Shown here in pieces: positions 18,644 through 28,576 of a stretch of 64,000 bases of DNA. The DNA is from Larkinella rosea (lineage in GTDB: Bacteria; Bacteroidota; Bacteroidia; Cytophagales; Spirosomataceae). The notes under the pieces were generated by a model, which was given only the letters and a program-made list of their open reading frames with translations, was not told the DNA's origin and made no database searches. How positions within the stretch are numbered: the stretch's first letter is position 1; each line of letters opens with the position of its first letter. The stretch is from positions 744,001 to 808,000 of the forward strand of contig NZ_RQJO01000009.1 in assembly GCF_003858635.1 (NCBI RefSeq), in the 5' to 3' direction. Both the position numbers and the translations under genes were made by a program.

Positions 18644-20159
18644 ACTCTGCCGTTACCAGTTGCCGTTCGAGGGTAGCTTCAACGCCTAACGTCAGCAGGT
18701 TGTTGAGATGATCGGCCACGGTGTCGGCAAAACCACTGAGGGTTTCCAGTTCGGTTTCCCACAAGGCCGAATCGGCACAGAGCGTCTGCACAAAATTCCG
18801 CACGGAAGCCGGATCGTGGACATCCACTTTGTTCCACATGTTGTAGAAATACTCGGCGTAGTCGTCGCGAATCGGGTAGGTGATGATGCCGCCGGATGGG
18901 GTGGTGGCTTCGCCTAGGTACACGCCTTTTTCAAACCGGACGGCTTTCATAAACCGCAGGTAAGCCGCAAATCCGAGCGCCATTCGCTGCGGAATCTGCT
19001 GTTGCTGCTCCACATACCGTTGAATGGTCGGCAGGTTGCGGGCGCGCATTTTCGAGGTTTCGTGCAGCGTAATGCTCAGCAACAGGTGCTCAATGAACGG
19101 ATTCCGAAACCGGTCGAGCACGTCGGCGGCAAACTCGCGAACGGCGTCCGGATTTTCTTCCGGAATCATCCATTCCGGCAAGGTCGGCACAATTTCCTGC
19201 GTAATCACTTCCTCCACGAAACGACTCATCAGCGGGTGGTTCATCATTTCATTGACGGTTTCCAGACCGAGCAGATAAGCCAGCGGAACGCTGATGGTGT
19301 GGCCGCCGTTCAGGACACGCAATTTGCGTTCCCGGTAAAAATTAATATCCTCGTCGATAATGACATTCGGATCTGCTTTGGCAAAGGTCAAAACGCTTTT
19401 CACCCGATCATCACCCTCGATGGCCCAGAGCCGATACGGTTCGGCCATGATCAGCAGCTTGTCTTCGTAGCCCAGTTTCTGCTGCGCCTGCTGATGGGTT
19501 TCGGCATCCGGTTTTCCCGGTACAATACGATCAACCAGCGAGTTACAGAAACGAACGTGGTATTTGAGCCACTTCATAAATAGCTTGCCCAGCTCGTTGT
19601 GTTTAGCCAGTTTTTCAACGATGTCGCGCAGTTTCAGGCCGTTGTCCGAAATTAATTCCGTGGGAATCACCACCAGCCCTTTGCTGCGTCCCCCACCGAA
19701 GTTCTTGAATCGTTCGTACAGAAACGCCGTCAACTTGCCGGGGTAGGATTGGGGCGGATTTTGGAAAATACTTTCCGCAACGTACTGTATGCCAACTTCC
19801 GTAGTATTGGAAATGATGACCTGCAGCGACGGCTTTTTAGCAATATCCAGAATGGCTTTCCAATCCTCCTTCGCCGAAAGAACGCGGCTGATGGCCGAAA
19901 CCACCGTGTGTTGGTCGACCGTTTGACCCTTCTGAAAACCGCGTGTAACCACCGTATACAAACCGTCCTGTTCCGCAAACTCATCCGTAGCTCCACCGGT
20001 CGATTTTACAACCACAATGCTGCCGTTGAAAATACCCTGCTGGTTGGCCTTATTGATGAGGTAATCGGGTAGCCCACGCAGCAAAACGCCCGTGCCAAAT
20101 TGCAGCACGCGCTCGGGATGGGTAGTGGCCGGATGGGTCGAACGATTCAGTGGTGTCAT
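18615..20159 (-). CDS. uxaB: Tagaturonate reductase (altronate oxidoreductase)
   Basis: A 514-residue member of the long-chain polyol dehydrogenase family (mannitol dehydrogenase type). It shows ERVLQFGTGVLLRGLPDYLI (nucleotide site), SNTTEVGIQY, VIPTELISDNG, FCNSLVDRIVPG, and the catalytic motif K-x4-N-x2-H in RKLRVLNGGHT. The match to E. coli UxaB is close along the whole length, so NADH-dependent reduction of tagaturonate to altronate is expected. It is about 30 residues longer than E. coli UxaB, and its C-terminus overlaps the convergent lytTR gene by 29 bases. First gene after kdgA, kdgK and exuT. Altronate dehydratase (UxaA) is not in the window. Confidence 0.94.
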   Translation of the reverse strand: MTPLNRSTHPATTHPERVLQFGTGVLLRGLPDYLINKANQQGIFNGSIVVVKSTGGATDEFAEQDGLYTVVTRGFQKGQTVDQHTVVSAISRVLSAKEDWKAILDIAKKPSLQVIISNTTEVGIQYVAESIFQNPPQSYPGKLTAFLYERFKNFGGGRSKGLVVIPTELISDNGLKLRDIVEKLAKHNELGKLFMKWLKYHVRFCNSLVDRIVPGKPDAETHQQAQQKLGYEDKLLIMAEPYRLWAIEGDDRVKSVLTFAKADPNVIIDEDINFYRERKLRVLNGGHTISVPLAYLLGLETVNEMMNHPLMSRFVEEVITQEIVPTLPEWMIPEENPDAVREFAADVLDRFRNPFIEHLLLSITLHETSKMRARNLPTIQRYVEQQQQIPQRMALGFAAYLRFMKAVRFEKGVYLGEATTPSGGIITYPIRDDYAEYFYNMWNKVDVHDPASVRNFVQTLCADSALWETELETLSGFADTVADHLNNLLTLGVEATLERQLVTAESTTSGSGID

Positions 20160-20251
20160 GGGTTGGATAACGTTTCGCTGTTGTCTCGAAGGGAATCAAC
20201 TAATCTTGTAATGTGTAAAAGTAAGGCTTAAACGCATTGGGCGCAACCTGA

Positions 20252-20358
20252 GAGTTAAGAGTTATGAGTTAAGAATGAAGAGTTAAAAAAGCTTGCGTCA
20301 GCCAACCGCCGGGCGGCCCCGTTATAACTCTTCACTCTTAACGTATAACTTTTAACTC
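20252..20358. repeat. Long inverted repeat, 'GAGTTAAGAGTTA' type
   Basis: Two 34-base arms (20252-20285 and 20325-20358) match at 30 positions around a 39-base loop that contains a G+C-rich core. The right arm enters the 3' end of kdgA (stop at 20338), so the last six or seven codons and the stop of kdgA are part of the repeat. The arms are themselves made of GAGTTAA/GTTAAGA near-repeats. Confidence 0.8.
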
Positions 20359-21012
20359 GTTAAGAATGGCAATCACTTCCCGGGCTTTGGTTTCGATCTG
20401 GTCGAACTGGCGGTTTTTCAGGACGTCTTTCGGAAATAATTGCGAACCGATTCCGACGGCGGTCACGCCCGCGCCAAACCAGGAACTCAAACTCGCCTGG
20501 GTGGGTTCGACGCCACCGGTCACCATGATGCTCGTCCACGGCATCGGACCTTTAACGGCTTTGACAAAACCGGTTCCGAGTGTATCGCCCGGAAAAGCTT
20601 TCACGATCTCAACGCCAAACTCTTCGGCAGTCGAAATTTCGGTGAGGGTTGCACAGCCGGGCATGTAAGCGACCTTCCGGCGGTTGCAGGTTCGGGCAAT
20701 GGATTCGTGGAACGACGGGCCAACGATGAAATTCGCGCCCGACTGAATGTACAGCGCGGCCGTGGCGGCTTCGACGAGCGTTCCGGCCCCCAACACCAGA
20801 TCCGGGAAATCGCGGGCGGCAATTTTGGCTAATTCGGAGAACAGTTCGTGGGCAAAATCGCCCCGGTTGGTGAATTCAAACGCCCGGATTCCTGCCCGGT
20901 AGCAGGCTCCCAACACTTCACGACAAACCTCCGCATCGGCGTGGTAAAAAACCGGTACCACCGGCACCTGCCGAATGGTCTGGTAAACATCTAATCTTGA
21001 AAAACGAGCCAC
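20338..21012 (-). CDS. kdgA: KDPG/KHG aldolase
   Basis: A 224-residue class I aldolase cleaving 2-keto-3-deoxy-6-phosphogluconate to pyruvate and glyceraldehyde-3-phosphate. Active-site residues in place: Glu46 in RAFEFTNRG and the Schiff-base Lys138 in VEIVKAFPGDTLG; the phosphate loop is MVTGGVEP. It acts after KdgK in hexuronate breakdown. The C-terminal codons fall in an inverted repeat (20252-20358). A 69-base gap with another inverted repeat separates it from kdgK. Confidence 0.95.
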   Translation of the reverse strand: MARFSRLDVYQTIRQVPVVPVFYHADAEVCREVLGACYRAGIRAFEFTNRGDFAHELFSELAKIAARDFPDLVLGAGTLVEAATAALYIQSGANFIVGPSFHESIARTCNRRKVAYMPGCATLTEISTAEEFGVEIVKAFPGDTLGTGFVKAVKGPMPWTSIMVTGGVEPTQASLSSWFGAGVTAVGIGSQLFPKDVLKNRQFDQIETKAREVIAILNELKVIR

Positions 21013-21028
21013 GACTTTTTTAGGAAAT

Positions 21029-21072
21029 AATGAACAATGAACTTCAACAGGTTGCTCCGTTCATTGTTCATT
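21029..21072. repeat. Inverted repeat, 'AATGAACAAT' family, copy 2
   Basis: Perfect 14-base arms (21029-21042, 21059-21072; AATGAACAATGAAC and complement) lie between kdgA and kdgK. The 18 bases at 21021-21038 are identical to 132-149 beside the first copy, showing that these two sites share ancestry. Being inside the likely operon, it may lower readthrough or shape mRNA processing. Confidence 0.8.
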
Positions 21073-21081
21073 GTATAAAAA

Positions 21082-22077
21082 TTATCTTCTCAATCGGCCG
21101 GATTTATCACCGCCGACTACGGCTTCAACTTCCTGAACGGTAACCAGGTTTGCGTCACCTTCGATGGTGTGTTTCAGGGCCGTTGCGGCCGCACCGAATT
21201 CAACGGCGTATTGCGGGTCGTTTTTGGTGACCAGACCGTAAATCAGTCCGGCCAGGTAGGCATCCCCACCGCCAATCCGGTCAACGATGTGCGTAATGTC
21301 GTAAACGTCCGACGTGTACGTTTTGGTGCCATCGAATAGCTTGGCCATCAGTCGGTTATGCGATGCGCTCAGCGATTGCCGTTCCGTGTCGGTAAAATAC
21401 CGGTTCCGCGGAAAGAGCGTTTGCATGCCCCGGCAGGCGGCTTCGAAGGAGTCGGCTTCCACGCCGTAGAGTTCTTCGAAGTTTTCCTGATTGCCCAGCA
21501 CCAGATCACATCCGGCGGTGAGGGCCGGCAGAATGTCCTGCGGTTTTTTACCGTATTTCCACAAATTACTTCGAAAATAAATATCACCCGAAACCATCAC
21601 CCCCAGTCGGTTGGCGGTCTGAATGGCTTCCTGCAAACAATCGGCGGCCTGCTGCGACAATGCGGGTGTAATGCCCGACCAGTGGAACCAGTCGGCTCCG
21701 GTCAGGATGGTTTCCCAGTCGAAATCACCGGGCTGAATCAGCGAAAAGGCCGAATCGTAGCGGTCGTAAATAATTTGGCTGGCGCGGCTAACGGCCCCGG
21801 TTTCCAGAAAATACAAACCTAATCGTCCGTTCCCAAAGCTGATGCTTTCCGTATCGACGCCGTGGTAACGTAACGTGGCGGCAGCCGCCCGACCCAGTGC
21901 ATGGTCGGGAAACCGGGTTACGTGTGTGGTTTTACACCCGAAATAGGCCAGCGAAACGGCCACATTGGCTTCCGTTCCGCCATAGACTACATTCAGGGAA
22001 TGCGCCTGATTGAATTTTGCAAAACCGGGCGGAGCCAGTCGCATCATGACCTCGCCGAAAGTGACTATTTTTTTCAA
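21082..22077 (-). CDS. kdgK: 2-keto-3-deoxygluconate kinase (PfkB family)
   Basis: A 331-residue ribokinase-family sugar kinase phosphorylating KDG to KDPG. The N-terminus FGEVMMRLAPPGFAKFNQA and YGGTEANVAVSLAYFG are typical of KdgK; the catalytic Asp272 is in DRIGGGDAYLAG. The substrate-lid region reads SGDIYFRSNLW where most KdgK proteins have a D-x-N-Y-R pattern, so the usual Asn is Tyr here; the Arg-Ser-Asn-Leu-Trp part is kept. Position between kdgA and exuT supports the call. Confidence 0.93.
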   Translation of the reverse strand: MKKIVTFGEVMMRLAPPGFAKFNQAHSLNVVYGGTEANVAVSLAYFGCKTTHVTRFPDHALGRAAAATLRYHGVDTESISFGNGRLGLYFLETGAVSRASQIIYDRYDSAFSLIQPGDFDWETILTGADWFHWSGITPALSQQAADCLQEAIQTANRLGVMVSGDIYFRSNLWKYGKKPQDILPALTAGCDLVLGNQENFEELYGVEADSFEAACRGMQTLFPRNRYFTDTERQSLSASHNRLMAKLFDGTKTYTSDVYDITHIVDRIGGGDAYLAGLIYGLVTKNDPQYAVEFGAAATALKHTIEGDANLVTVQEVEAVVGGDKSGRLRR

Positions 22078-22221
22078 TTACAAAAGTTGTTTGGGGTAAA
22101 CGGCTTCTGATGGTTTCGTGGGTTAAAATGACGGGCGCAATTACCCGGTTTTAACTTTCAAACCATTCTTAATCCTTACCGATTTTTTATACAATCCCGC
22201 CATTTTTAGCCCGTTGAATGC

Positions 22222-23562
22222 TTAAACACCAATGCTTTCCAGTTCTTTTCGGGTCACGGGCTGCATCGTTGGCGACAGCAGGTGGATAATCACCAGCGCA
22301 ATCAGGTACGTCGAACTGGCCACGATGAACAACGGCAGATACCCCAGGTTCACGCGGATGTTTCCGGCAATGGCCGCCAGCAAAATACCGCCCATTGCAC
22401 CAAACATCCCGCCAATTCCGGTGACAGAAGCCACGGCACTTTTGGGAAACAGATCGGACGCAAACGTGTACACATTGGCCGACCAACCCTGGTGGGCTGC
22501 CGTTGCTAATGAAATCAAGGCAATGGCTACGTAAATACTACTGGTTTGGGCGGCAAAAAAAATCGGAACAACGCAAACTGCGCAAATTAGCATGGTGGTT
22601 TTGCGCGCCCGGTTGGCCGACCAGCCCATGTGAATAAACTTGGACGACAACCAGCCGAACAGCACACTGCCGCCGTCGGAAACGATGTAAATGACCAGAA
22701 AAGGCAATCCGACGTTTTTTAGATCCAGCCGCTGGTCGAGCGATTCGCTGCTGTTGAAGAAGTCGGGGAGCCAGCTGAGGTAAAACCACCAGATGGGGTC
22801 GCACATGAACTTACCGACGATGAACGCCCAGGTTTGCCGGAACCCCAGCAAACGCCACCACGACAGTTTTTCTTCCGGAATGGCTTCTTCGTGATCCTGT
22901 AAAATATAATCCAGTTCGGCTTTGCTGACGCGCGGATGTTCTTCGGGACGGCGGTAAATCCGTAACCACGCAATCAGCACCAGAAAGCCCAGTAAACCGG
23001 TGGCAATGAACGAAACCCGCCAGCCAAACCGGATCGTAAGCCACGGAATCAGGGCTGCGGTGGCAATGATGCCGACGTTGGTTCCGGCGTTGAACAACCC
23101 CGTCGCAAACGATCGTTCTTTTTTGGGAAACCACTCGGCGACGGATTTAATGGCCGATGGGAAATTCCCGGCTTCGCCGATGCCCAGCATAAACCGCACG
23201 ATGCTCAGCCCGCGCAACGATCCGATAAAGGCATTCAGAACGCCCGCAATACTCCAGACAATGATGGAAAGGGAATACCCGCGCTTGGTACCAACCCGGT
23301 CGATGAGCCAGCCGGTCAGGAGAAATCCCAGGGCGTAGGCAACTTTGAAAACCGTATCGATGTAACTGTAAAGTACTTTGAACTGATCCAGATCGCTTTC
23401 GGTCAGGGCCTCCCCGGCGGTTTTACCCATCATTTCCCGCCGGAACGTTTCGTCGATCATCGTGAACGAAAGCACCTGCCGGTCGATGTAATTGATGGTG
23501 GTCGCGAAAAACAAAAGCAGCACAATTCGCCAGCGATAGTTTCCGGATTGATCGGGCTTCAT
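22222..23562 (-). CDS. exuT: Hexuronate transporter, MFS (ACS family)
   Basis: A 446-residue, 12-TM major facilitator of the anion:cation symporter family. It shows GNYRWRIVLLLFFATTINYIDRQVLSF at the start, the MFS loop motif DRVGTKRGYSLSIIVWS, and GIGEAGNFPSAIKSVAEWFPKKERSFA, which is characteristic of ExuT/GudP/DgoT proteins. It should import galacturonate/glucuronate with protons. It leads the minus-strand cluster exuT-kdgK-kdgA-uxaB and is divergent from an acyl-CoA synthetase at 23742. No FadR/GntR-type uxu regulator is adjacent. Confidence 0.9.
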   Translation of the reverse strand: MKPDQSGNYRWRIVLLLFFATTINYIDRQVLSFTMIDETFRREMMGKTAGEALTESDLDQFKVLYSYIDTVFKVAYALGFLLTGWLIDRVGTKRGYSLSIIVWSIAGVLNAFIGSLRGLSIVRFMLGIGEAGNFPSAIKSVAEWFPKKERSFATGLFNAGTNVGIIATAALIPWLTIRFGWRVSFIATGLLGFLVLIAWLRIYRRPEEHPRVSKAELDYILQDHEEAIPEEKLSWWRLLGFRQTWAFIVGKFMCDPIWWFYLSWLPDFFNSSESLDQRLDLKNVGLPFLVIYIVSDGGSVLFGWLSSKFIHMGWSANRARKTTMLICAVCVVPIFFAAQTSSIYVAIALISLATAAHQGWSANVYTFASDLFPKSAVASVTGIGGMFGAMGGILLAAIAGNIRVNLGYLPLFIVASSTYLIALVIIHLLSPTMQPVTRKELESIGV

Positions 23563-23741
23563 GAAAGGAGGTTTGCAATCATTTGAAAAGACAAAATTCT
23601 GCGAAGTATAGTAATTTTACAACACGATGCTATTTTAGCCGGACAAAGTTAATTTTTCGGCCCGATTCCCAATCATTCTGCCTGCGTGTGAGTAATTCTT
23701 TCCGGTAACCCGCTTACGTATACTTTAACGCATAAACGGCT

Positions 23742-25463
23742 ATGGTTCAACCGGAAAAACCCGCACTAACGGCCTACGTAGAGCACGTTAGAGACCTCAT
23801 CATTCGTGAAAAATTTAATGATCTGCCGGAGCTTGCGATTACAAAACCGGTGTACTTCAATTGGGTCACCGATGTATTTGAAGCACTGAATGTCGCTGCG
23901 TTTCCGGAAAAATCGGCTTTGATCTGGACCAACGGCGACCGGACCGAGACGTTCACATTTAGTAAACTGGCCGAACAGTGCAACCAGTTGCTGAATCTGC
24001 TTCGGGCAAACCAAGTGCAGCAGGGCGACATCATTCTGTCGCAGCTCTCGAGCCTTCCGCCGATCTGGACGTCGATACTGGCCGTGATCAAAGGCGGTTT
24101 TAAGCTGATTCCGGTCGCAACCATTCTGGGCGTCAGCGACCTGGTCTACCGCTTTGGCCGGTTAACGCCGAAAGTGATTCTGGCCGATCCGGAAAACGCG
24201 GAAAAAATCGACACGGCCGAAAAACAGGCCACGATTCATATCGGATTGAAGATCCTGACCGAAGGCCACCGCGACGGCTGGATTACGTACGACGAAATCC
24301 GAAACTACGACAAAACCGCCGAGGCCGCGCAAACTCGGGCCGACGATCCGTTGTTTCTATTCTTTACATCCGGAACCACCGGAATGCCGAAAATCGTCAG
24401 CCATACGCATTTCACGTACCCGATCGGTCACCTGACCACCGCTTCGTGGATTGGCCTGAAACCGGACGATCTTCATTACAACATTGCGCAGCCGGGCTGG
24501 GCCAAGTTTGCCTGGAGTAGTGTTTTCGCCCCCTGGAATATGGGTTCAACCATTTTTTCGTATAACCAGCCGGGACGCTTCGACGCCAAATGGCAGCTCC
24601 AGCAACTTGAAACCCATAAAGTGACCACGTTCTGCTGCCCCCCGACGGTGCTCCGCATGCTGATTCAGGAAGACCTGAGCCAATTCCGGCTAAGTCTGCG
24701 GGCGTGTGTGGCCGCCGGAGAACCGCTGAATCCCGAAGTGATCGACGTCTGGCGAAAAGGCACCGGTATCACAATTCGCGACGGTTTTGGGCAAACGGAA
24801 AGTTCCTGCATCGTTGGTAATCTGCCGAATGACGAGATCAAACCCGGAAGCATGGGAAAACCGCTCTTTCTGTATGATGTGGTAATCGCCAGCGACGAAG
24901 GACAGGAACAGCCGCTTTACGAAGAAGGAACAATCTGCGTCAGGATGGATACCGGAAGGCCGAACGGGATTTTTTCCGGGTATTTCAATGAGCCTGAAAA
25001 AATGAAAGCGGTTTTTCGGGAAGGTTTGTATTTTACGGGCGACAAGGCGTACAAAGATCAGGACGGCTACATCTGGTTCGTGGGCCGCGACGATGACGTG
25101 ATCAAATCGTCGGATTACCGCGTTGGCCCGTTCGAAGTGGAAAGCGCCCTGCTCGAACACGACGTGGTGGTTGAATCGGCGGTGGTGGGAAGCCCGCACC
25201 CGGTGAAAGGCTTCGAAATTAAGGCATTTGTGGTATTGGTACCGGGTTCCGAGCCTTCAAAAGAGCTTGCCGAACTACTTTTTTCGTTCAGTCGGGAACA
25301 TCTGGCGCCGTTTAAAATGCCCCGGATCATCGAATTTGTCAACGAGTTGCCGAAAACGATCAGCGGTAAAATCCGGCGGGTTGAACTACGCGCCCGGGAA
25401 GCCCGCAACAAACTGGACGGACTGGTGATCGAGAAGGAGTATTGTTATGCCAAGAAATCATAA
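23742..25463 (+). CDS. Acyl-CoA synthetase, medium-chain/acetyl type (AMP-forming)
   Basis: A 573-residue ANL-superfamily adenylating enzyme. Motifs: A3 P-loop FFTSGTTGMPKIVSHTH, A5 GFGQTESSCIVGN, A7 GDKAYKDQDGYIWFVGRDDDVIKSSDYRVG, and A10 Lys in KTISGKIRRVEL. The overall sequence (FNWVTDVFEALN...) fits medium-chain acyl-CoA synthetases rather than acetyl-CoA synthetase. The next gene, another ANL enzyme, starts 11 bases after its stop. It has no evident metabolic tie to the surrounding hexuronate genes. Confidence 0.9.
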   Translation: MVQPEKPALTAYVEHVRDLIIREKFNDLPELAITKPVYFNWVTDVFEALNVAAFPEKSALIWTNGDRTETFTFSKLAEQCNQLLNLLRANQVQQGDIILSQLSSLPPIWTSILAVIKGGFKLIPVATILGVSDLVYRFGRLTPKVILADPENAEKIDTAEKQATIHIGLKILTEGHRDGWITYDEIRNYDKTAEAAQTRADDPLFLFFTSGTTGMPKIVSHTHFTYPIGHLTTASWIGLKPDDLHYNIAQPGWAKFAWSSVFAPWNMGSTIFSYNQPGRFDAKWQLQQLETHKVTTFCCPPTVLRMLIQEDLSQFRLSLRACVAAGEPLNPEVIDVWRKGTGITIRDGFGQTESSCIVGNLPNDEIKPGSMGKPLFLYDVVIASDEGQEQPLYEEGTICVRMDTGRPNGIFSGYFNEPEKMKAVFREGLYFTGDKAYKDQDGYIWFVGRDDDVIKSSDYRVGPFEVESALLEHDVVVESAVVGSPHPVKGFEIKAFVVLVPGSEPSKELAELLFSFSREHLAPFKMPRIIEFVNELPKTISGKIRRVELRAREARNKLDGLVIEKEYCYAKKS

Positions 25464-25474
25464 ATCCGACCGGA

Positions 25475-27118
25475 ATGACCGCCCAGCCAGCCTACGTAAA
25501 AGGTTCGGAAGCAACCCCGTTGCTACCCGACACAATTGGTGACAACCTGCGCCGTACGGTTTCCCGGTTTCCCGACCGGGACGCGCTGGTTTGTGTGGAG
25601 CAAAATTACCGGGCCAGTTACCGGGAATTTTACGATCAGACGACCCGGGCGGCCCGGAGTCTGCTGGCTTCGGGCGTAAAACCGGGTGACCGGCTGGGAA
25701 TCTGGTCGCCGAACCGCAGCGAGTGGGTGGTGATTCAATACGCCACTGCCCGCATTGGCGTCATTTTGGTCAATATCAACCCCGCCTACCGCAGCAATGA
25801 GCTGGCGTTTGTCATCAGCCAGTCCGGGATTTCGTTCATGGTATCGGCGCTTAAATTCCGAAAACTGGACTACAAGGCCATGCTGGAAGCAGTCGGTCCG
25901 GCCTGCGAAATGCTGCGCGAAACAGTCTACCTCGACCTGAATTGGGACGAATTTCTGGAACGTTCGCGGCACATCGGCGATGAAGAACTGGCGGCTGTTG
26001 AAGCCACCGTAAAAAATACCGATCCGGTCAATATTCAGTACACCTCGGGAACGACCGGTTTTCCGAAAGGTGTAACGCTGACGCACAAAAACATTCTCAA
26101 CAACGGTTATTTCATCGGGATTCGCCTGAAATACACGGAGGAAGACCGGGTTTGCATTCCGGTTCCTTTCTATCACTGCTTCGGAATGGTGATCGGCAAT
26201 CTGTGCTGTACGTCGCACGGGGCCTGTATGGTTGTACCGTCCGAAAGCTTCGATCCGGCCAGGGCATTGCATGCTGTGGAACTGGAAAAATGCACGTCAC
26301 TGTATGGCGTACCTACGATGTTCATTGCGGAATTGCAACTGCCCGGTTTTGATGGATATGACCTCCGGTCGCTCCGAACGGGCGTGATGGCCGGTTCGCC
26401 GTGTCCAATCGAGATCATGAAACAGGTGCAGTCGAAAATGCACATGAAAGAGGTCACGATTTGTTATGGAATGACCGAAACGTCACCGGTTTCCACCCAA
26501 ACCGTGATCGGAGCTCCACTGGAAAAACAGGTCAGTACGGTCGGAACCATTCACGATCACCTGGAAATCAAGATAATTGACCCGGAAACCCACGAAACTT
26601 GTGAGCGAAACCGGCCCGGAGAATTGTGCACGCGGGGGTATTCGGTCATGAAAGGGTACTGGAACAACGAAGCGGCCACCCATGCCGTGTTGGATGACGA
26701 AGGCTGGATTCATACCGGCGATATTGGCGTGATTGACGACGACGATTACATCACGATCAGCGGCCGCATTAAAGACCTCATCATTCGCGGAGGAGAAAAC
26801 ATTTCGCCGAAAGAAATTGAAGATTTCCTGTATACGCACTCGAAAATCGAAGATGTGCAGGTGATTGGAGTCCCCTCCCAAAAATACGGGGAAGAGGTGA
26901 TGGCCTGGGTAAAAGTAAAAAAAGGAGAAGAGCTGACTGCACTCGAGCTGATCGAATTCAGTAAAGAAAAGATTGCTCATTTTAAAGTTCCACGGTTCTG
27001 GAAGTTCACCGACTCGTTTCCGATTACAATTTCCGGGAAAGTCCGAAAGGTGGAAATGCGCGAGATATCGACTGCCGAACTGGGACTGGATCATGAGGGA
27101 CGCCATTCAAATAAGTAA
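25475..27118 (+). CDS. Fatty-acyl-CoA synthetase (FadD/ACSF2-like)
   Basis: A 547-residue AMP-forming ligase. The ATG at 25475 (MTAQPAYVKG) is preferred to a TTG at 25442 that would overlap the previous gene. Motifs: IQYTSGTTGFPKGVTLTHKN, CYGMTETSPVSTQT, HTGDIGVIDDDDYITISGRIKDLIIRGGENI, and FPITISGKVRKVEMRE. The sequence resembles ACSF2-type medium/long-chain acyl-CoA synthetases. Probably a two-gene operon with 23742-25463, used for exogenous fatty acids or branched acids. Confidence 0.9.
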   Translation: MTAQPAYVKGSEATPLLPDTIGDNLRRTVSRFPDRDALVCVEQNYRASYREFYDQTTRAARSLLASGVKPGDRLGIWSPNRSEWVVIQYATARIGVILVNINPAYRSNELAFVISQSGISFMVSALKFRKLDYKAMLEAVGPACEMLRETVYLDLNWDEFLERSRHIGDEELAAVEATVKNTDPVNIQYTSGTTGFPKGVTLTHKNILNNGYFIGIRLKYTEEDRVCIPVPFYHCFGMVIGNLCCTSHGACMVVPSESFDPARALHAVELEKCTSLYGVPTMFIAELQLPGFDGYDLRSLRTGVMAGSPCPIEIMKQVQSKMHMKEVTICYGMTETSPVSTQTVIGAPLEKQVSTVGTIHDHLEIKIIDPETHETCERNRPGELCTRGYSVMKGYWNNEAATHAVLDDEGWIHTGDIGVIDDDDYITISGRIKDLIIRGGENISPKEIEDFLYTHSKIEDVQVIGVPSQKYGEEVMAWVKVKKGEELTALELIEFSKEKIAHFKVPRFWKFTDSFPITISGKVRKVEMREISTAELGLDHEGRHSNK

Positions 27119-27186
27119 CTATTATTAGGATTCTGACCATTCAAAGTATTCTGAAAAACCGCCCGTAAAAGCTACGTTCCGAAATG

Positions 27187-27216
27187 AGTAGAAGCCGTTC
27201 AACGGCCTGCTTTTCT
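27187..27216 (+). terminator. Possible terminator between the acyl-CoA synthetases and uxuA
   Basis: GCCGTTCAACGGC forms a short stem extended by AGAA/TTTCT-type pairing with a small bulge and followed by TTTTCT. It lies in the 119-base gap before uxuA and is the only hint that uxuA has its own transcript. Confidence 0.35.
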
Positions 27217-27237
27217 AGTAAAATTATCCGCAAAAAA

Positions 27238-28443
27238 ATGGCATTAGAACAAACCTGGCGCTGGTTCGGCCCCGCCGATCCCGTGAGTCTCGCCGATATT
27301 AAGCAAGCTGGCGCAACGGGAATTGTAACCGCGTTACACCATATTCCGAACGGAAAAGTGTGGTCCGTCGATGAAATTAACACCCGTAAATCCATCATTG
27401 AAGCCGCCGAACCCGGCGGAAGCCGACTGACCTGGTCGGTGGTGGAAAGTATTCCGGTACACGACGCCATCAAAACCCGCGCCGACGGTTTTCAGCAATA
27501 CATCGAGAACTACAAGGAGTCGATTGTGAACCTGGGCCGCTGCGGCATCGATACGGTTTGCTACAATTTCATGCCGGTGCTGGACTGGACGCGCACCGAT
27601 CTCGACTATCCTATGCCGGACGGATCAACGGCTTTGCGATTCGATGCGACGGAGTTTGCGGCTTTTGAACTGTTCATCCTGAAGCGCCCCGGTGCGGAAG
27701 ATCATTACACGCCCGAACAGATTCAGAAAGCCCGGAACCGCTTTGAGTCGCTGGACGAAACCGCAGCATTGCGCTTGCAGCGGAACATCATCGCGGGCCT
27801 GCCGGGTTCGGAAGAAAGCTATACCGTCGAGCAGTTTCAGGCGACATTGGATACGTATAAGCACATCGGTGATAAGGAGTTACGCGAAAATCTGTATGCG
27901 TTTTTGCGGGAAATTGCCCCCGTTGCGCAGGATGCGGGCGTTCGGTTGTCGATTCACCCCGACGATCCCCCGTATCCGATTCTGGGTCTGCCGCGCGTCG
28001 TGAGTACGGAAGCCGACGCCCGGCTGGTGCTGGACGCCATCGATATTCCGGCTAATGGCCTGTGCTTCTGCACCGGTTCGTACGGCGTTCGGCCGGACAA
28101 CGATTTGGCGGGCATGGTCGATCGGTTAGGAAACCGCATTCATTTCATTCATTTGCGCGCTACCAAACGCGATGAGGAAGGAAATTTTTACGAAGCCAAC
28201 CACCTCGACGGCGACGTGGATATGTTTGCCGTAATTAGTGCGTTGTTGGGCGAACAGCGTCGTCGGGAAGAGGAGGGAATCGAAAATTTCCGGATGCCTT
28301 TCCGGCCCGATCACGGCCACAAAATGCTCGATGACCTGAACTCCGGCAAACGCACGAATCCCGGTTACACGGCCATCGGACGCCTGCGCGGGTTGGCCGA
28401 ACTGCGCGGTTTGATGCTCGGAATCGAGCGGTCGAGTCTTTGA
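27238..28443 (+). CDS. uxuA: Mannonate dehydratase
   Basis: A 401-residue TIM-barrel enzyme converting D-mannonate to 2-keto-3-deoxygluconate. The ATG at 27238 ([18 protein letters not shown]) matches the family start; the frame extends 18 codons upstream without conservation. Family marks: [75 protein letters not shown], and [12 protein letters not shown]. It belongs to the glucuronate branch; its upstream partner fructuronate reductase (UxuB) is not in the window. It is separated from uxaC by a Uma2 gene. Confidence 0.97.
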   Translation: MALEQTWRWFGPADPVSLADIKQAGATGIVTALHHIPNGKVWSVDEINTRKSIIEAAEPGGSRLTWSVVESIPVHDAIKTRADGFQQYIENYKESIVNLGRCGIDTVCYNFMPVLDWTRTDLDYPMPDGSTALRFDATEFAAFELFILKRPGAEDHYTPEQIQKARNRFESLDETAALRLQRNIIAGLPGSEESYTVEQFQATLDTYKHIGDKELRENLYAFLREIAPVAQDAGVRLSIHPDDPPYPILGLPRVVSTEADARLVLDAIDIPANGLCFCTGSYGVRPDNDLAGMVDRLGNRIHFIHLRATKRDEEGNFYEANHLDGDVDMFAVISALLGEQRRREEEGIENFRMPFRPDHGHKMLDDLNSGKRTNPGYTAIGRLRGLAELRGLMLGIERSSL

Positions 28444-28472
28444 TTTTTGTATATTGGCGGAAGGAAAAGATT

Positions 28473-28565
28473 GGTTTACGGTTTTCCGTTTCCGGTTTTC
28501 GGTGGCTGACGCGTTCTTGGATCGGCGCTAGCTACCGGAAACCGGAAACGGAAAACCGTAAACCC
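28473..28565. repeat. Long inverted repeat between uxuA and the Uma2 gene
   Basis: Arms of about 34 bases (28473-28506 and 28530-28565; GTTTACGGTTTTCCGTTTCCGG and near-perfect complement, three or so mismatches) around a 23-base loop. The arms contain the near-repeat unit TTTCCGG/TTTTCCG. It lies between two genes on the same strand. Confidence 0.8.
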
Positions 28566-28576
28566 AAAACCGACAA